A program made the translations under genes and the position numbers. The notes below the pieces were generated by a model that saw nothing but the letters and a program-made list of their open reading frames with translations, was not told the origin of the DNA and did not search any database. A stretch of 64,000 nt of DNA from Rhabdobacter roseus (lineage in GTDB: Bacteria; Bacteroidota; Bacteroidia; Cytophagales; Spirosomataceae): positions 255,789 to 319,788 of the forward strand of contig NZ_JACHGF010000005.1 in the NCBI RefSeq assembly GCF_014202275.1. Direction: 5' to 3'. Below are positions 61,466-64,000 of the stretch, piece by piece; position 1 is the stretch's first letter, and each line of letters opens with the position of its first letter.

Positions 61466-62485
61466 ATGAAAATTGCGATACTAGCCCCCATTGCCTGGCG
61501 CACGCCGCCGCGCCAGTACGGTCCCTGGGAGCAGGTAGCCTCCAACGTTGCCGAAGGCCTCGTGGCGCGCGGCCTGGAGGTGACGCTCTTTGCCACGGCC
61601 GACTCGCTCACCCAAGGTACCCTGAAGTACAGCAGCCCGTGCGGCTATGCCGAAGACTCCTCCCTGGACCCCAAGGTAGAAGAGTGCCTGCACATCAGCC
61701 ACCTGATGGAGCAGGCCAGCCAGTTCGACCTCATCCATAATCACTTCGACTTCCTGCCGCTGACCTACTCGCGGCTCATCCGCACGCCGATGATCACGAC
61801 GATCCACGGGTTTTCGTCGCCCCGGATTGTGCCCGTTTACAAAAAATACAACGAAAGTACCTCCTACGTTTCCATCAGTAACTCTGACCGCCACCCGGAG
61901 CTCAGGTACCTGACCACGGTCTACAACGGCATCAATCCCGCGGAGTTTACCTTTCAGGCCCAGCCGCAGGACTACCTGCTGTTTTTTGGGCGCATCCACC
62001 CCGAGAAAGGTACCTACGAAGCCATCCAGATCGCCAAAGCGGCCAAGCGCCCGCTCATCATTTCAGGCCTGGTGCAGGATCAAAGGTACTTTGAGGAAAA
62101 AGTACAGCCCTACCTCGACGACGACCAGGTACTTTACGTGGGCAATGCCGGCCCCGCCCAGCGGGACAAGCTGCTGCGCAACGCCTACGCGCTGCTACAC
62201 CCCATTAGCTTTGAAGAGCCCTTCGGACTGAGCGTGGCCGAAGCCATGTTTTGCGGAACGCCCGTCATCGCTTTCCGCCGGGGCTCCATGCCGGAGCTGA
62301 TCCAACACGAAAAAACGGGCTTTCTGGTAGAAACTACCCACGAAGCGGCTGAGGCCGTGGAACGCATCGCGACGTTGGACCGGCAGGCCTGCCGCACCTG
62401 GGCGTCATCCCAGTTTAGCGTAGACAAGATGGTCGACGGGTACCTGAAGGCTTACGAAGCAGTTTTAGACCAGGTACCTGGCTAA
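61466..62485 (+). CDS. Family-4-type glycosyltransferase
   Basis: This 339-residue retaining GT-B enzyme starts at the ATG at 61466 (MKIAILAPIAWRTPPRQYGP). The N-terminal half has LVARGLEVTLFATADS and DLIHNHFDF. The C-terminal half has the donor-binding LLFFGRIHPEKGTYEAIQIA and the E-x7-E motif in FEEPFGLSVAEAMFCGTPVI. The longer frame from 61352 runs through a GTAC-rich spacer and lacks coding character. It could decorate surface polysaccharide; donor and acceptor are unknown. Confidence 0.9.
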   Translation: MKIAILAPIAWRTPPRQYGPWEQVASNVAEGLVARGLEVTLFATADSLTQGTLKYSSPCGYAEDSSLDPKVEECLHISHLMEQASQFDLIHNHFDFLPLTYSRLIRTPMITTIHGFSSPRIVPVYKKYNESTSYVSISNSDRHPELRYLTTVYNGINPAEFTFQAQPQDYLLFFGRIHPEKGTYEAIQIAKAAKRPLIISGLVQDQRYFEEKVQPYLDDDQVLYVGNAGPAQRDKLLRNAYALLHPISFEEPFGLSVAEAMFCGTPVIAFRRGSMPELIQHEKTGFLVETTHEAAEAVERIATLDRQACRTWASSQFSVDKMVDGYLKAYEAVLDQVPG

Positions 62486-62617
62486 GGTACTTGCTTTTCT
62501 CACGAGCAGGTACCTGGATGCACTTCAGCCGAGGTACCTTACAAGGTGCGATTTGCCCGGATAACCTTTTGGACGCTTTGGTAGTTAATGAGTCTACACA
62601 TGCACACCGCTTGCGCT

Positions 62618-63535
62618 ATGGCCAAAAAGGTACTGATTACGGGAGGAACAGGAGTTATTGGGCGACGGCTTACGGAGTTATTATTGGAGAAAGGCTACGA
62701 CGTAGCTTACCTGAGTCGTAGCCAAAAAACCTACCCCAACGTGCGCGTGTATCGGTGGGAGGTAGAAAAAGGGTACCTGGAAGAAGGCGCCCTGGAAAAC
62801 CTGGATTACCTCATTCACCTGGCGGGCGCGGGCGTGGCCGACCAGCGCTGGACCGACGAGCGCAAAAAAGAAATTATACGCAGCCGCACGGACACCATCG
62901 CGCTGGTAGCCCACAAAATGGCCGAGACCCGGCAGTTCCCCCAAGCTTTTGTTTCTTCTTCGGCCATCGGCTACTACGGTGCCGACACCGGCGACCTCCG
63001 GCAAACGGAACAGTCACCGCCGGGCCGCGACTTCCTGGCCGACGTGACCGTACAGTGGGAGGCCGCCGCCGACCGCGTGCAGGCGCTGGGAATACGTACC
63101 GTCAAAATCCGGACCGGCGTGGTACTGAGCGCCAAAGGCGGCGCGCTACCCCGCATAGCCGCCCCGGCCCGTTGGGGGTTGGGCGCACCGCTGGGTTCGG
63201 GTAAGCAATGGATGTCGTGGATTCACGTTGACGACCTCTGCCGGATGTACCTCGAAGCGCTTGAAAAAGAAAGCTGGGAGGGTACTTACAACGGCGTGGC
63301 TCCCCAGCCCGCCACCAACGCCGAGCTGACGCGCACCATCTGCAAGGTACTTGGAAAGCCGCAGTGGGCTCCCAAAGTACCCGCTTTTGCTTTGAAGGCC
63401 GCCTTTGGCGAAATGGCCCAGGCCGTACTAGGTAGTAGTTTTGTGCAAAGTACCCGCCTGGGTAGTCAGCCTTACTTTGCCTACCAGTACCCGGCCCTGC
63501 AACCCGCCCTGGAGAATTTATTATTAGAATCGTGA
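62618..63535 (+). CDS. TIGR01777-family NAD(P)-dependent epimerase
   Basis: This 305-residue extended-SDR protein has the Rossmann motif VLITGGTGVIGRRLTELLL at residues 5-23. LIHLAGAGVADQRWTDERKK near 68-87 and SSSAIGYYG near 117-125 (with the catalytic Tyr) are characteristic of the TIGR01777 (YfcH/SulA-like) family. MSWIHVDDLCRMYLEALE follows. The start is the ATG at 62618; a ten-residue extension is possible. The substrate is unknown. Confidence 0.9.
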   Translation: MAKKVLITGGTGVIGRRLTELLLEKGYDVAYLSRSQKTYPNVRVYRWEVEKGYLEEGALENLDYLIHLAGAGVADQRWTDERKKEIIRSRTDTIALVAHKMAETRQFPQAFVSSSAIGYYGADTGDLRQTEQSPPGRDFLADVTVQWEAAADRVQALGIRTVKIRTGVVLSAKGGALPRIAAPARWGLGAPLGSGKQWMSWIHVDDLCRMYLEALEKESWEGTYNGVAPQPATNAELTRTICKVLGKPQWAPKVPAFALKAAFGEMAQAVLGSSFVQSTRLGSQPYFAYQYPALQPALENLLLES

Positions 63536-63605
63536 TACGAAATAAACCGAATAGTAAATAAACAGCTATGGAGCCGTCCTTTTTAAAAATCTGACGTAAG
63601 GGGTA

Positions 63606-63635
63606 AAAGATAGTTACTACATCTTTACTATCTTT
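63606..63635 (+). promoter_or_regulatory. Inverted repeat with TAnnTTTG element before the polysaccharide gene
   Basis: A 9-bp inverted repeat, aaagatagt at 63606-63614 and actatcttt at 63627-63635, overlaps TATCTTTG at 63629-63636, a match to the -7 consensus. A bound regulator would compete with RNA polymerase. The following ATG is at 63746, so the leader would be about 100 bases. Confidence 0.4.
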
Positions 63636-63745
63636 GATTTCGGCTTACACGACACACTAAGTATTCAACCAAGCCATAACTTCGTTGTACTCTCATCCCC
63701 GCCGTGATTGTGATGCAGAACCAGCAACCAGGTTAACCGACACAT

Positions 63746-64000
63746 ATGATTGAAAGATTCTTTAAAAGCGTGCTGGATAGTTACCACCACCGCTTTGTAT
63801 CTCGCCGACTCATTCTTTCCATCGACTTAGCCATAGTCACTTTTTCTTTTCTAACGGCTTGCATCCTTCGCTTTAATTTCGATGTCACCGACATACACTG
63901 GGGCGTATATCGCTGGTACCTGCTATTTATAGTGGCTACGCGCTGGGTATCTTTTTTAAGCTTTCGTTCTTACCACGGCATCGTGCGGCACACCAGCCTG
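63746..64000 (+). CDS. PglF/WbpM/FlaA1-like polysaccharide biosynthesis protein (partial)
   Basis: The first 85 residues of a gene that continues beyond the window. The start MIERFFKSVLDSYHHRFVSR is followed by a hydrophobic segment (LILSIDLAIVTFSFLTACIL) and RFNFDV, then a second (YLLFIVATRW) and SFRSYHGIVRHTSL. This is the membrane N-terminus of large nucleotide-sugar 4,6-dehydratases of the PglF/WbpM/CapD type, which feed capsule, O-antigen or glycoprotein synthesis. The dehydratase domain is outside the window. Confidence 0.8.
   Translation, partial: MIERFFKSVLDSYHHRFVSRRLILSIDLAIVTFSFLTACILRFNFDVTDIHWGVYRWYLLFIVATRWVSFLSFRSYHGIVRHTSL

Overview
The window looks like a chromosomal segment of a Bacteroidota bacterium of the order Cytophagales, probably in or near the Spirosomataceae. 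This is inferred from a SusC/SusD pair, giant FG-GAP/ASPIC-UnbV surface proteins, LytS/LytTR signalling, TAnnTTTG-type promoter elements and a moderately high GC content. No rRNA, tRNA, CRISPR array or transposase was seen.

Layout. 1-6.4 kb: a 14-bp tandem array, xylose isomerase (xylA), a PpiD-like chaperone, a small membrane protein, an SCP2 protein and a Tat-exported Gfo/Idh/MocA oxidoreductase. 6.8-10.8 kb: a pseudo-receiver/GAF protein, a LytS-type kinase with its LytTR regulator, and a bestrophin. 10.9-16.6 kb: two alpha/beta hydrolases, an acyl-CoA ligase, a metallo-hydrolase and an acetyltransferase. 16.7-20.2 kb: three unfamiliar proteins, two of them four-TM coiled-coil proteins. 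20.2-23.6 kb: a sulfite oxidase pair and an FAD oxidoreductase, followed by a possible small RNA. 24-32 kb: housekeeping genes (pdxJ, yqeY, cvpA, rlmN, a PiT phosphate transporter, nadA, a lipoprotein, nadB). 32-45.7 kb: one minus-strand block with susC, susD, two paralogous ~1,130-residue VCBS/ASPIC-UnbV proteins, a small exported protein and a vanadium-haloperoxidase-like lipoprotein. 46.3-53.5 kb: a D-lactate dehydrogenase-like flavo-Fe-S protein, an MFS transporter, arfB, small enzymes and a CrtA-like monooxygenase. 53.5-59.2 kb: an AT-richer accessory region with an orphan VapB antitoxin, a small lipoprotein, a TetR-controlled FAD monooxygenase, a beta-barrel protein, a YoeB toxin with a broken antitoxin, and an xisH-xisI pair. 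59.2-64 kb: uvrB, a glycosyltransferase, a TIGR01777 epimerase, and the start of a PglF/FlaA1-like polysaccharide gene that runs off the window.

Three observations stand out. First, the xisH-xisI pair sits directly behind the uvrB stop codon, and a second copy of the uvrB 3' end (122 of 126 bases identical by hand alignment) lies on its far side. The pair is thus framed by direct repeats 1,017 bp apart, as in an element that inserts at a gene end and restores it. Second, the hexamer RGTACY is strongly over-represented, in genes, spacers and hairpins, like the HIP1 word of cyanobacteria or an uptake sequence, and it thins out in the accessory region. Third, the accessory region carries three copies of a double-hairpin REP-like repeat that bound its cargo genes.
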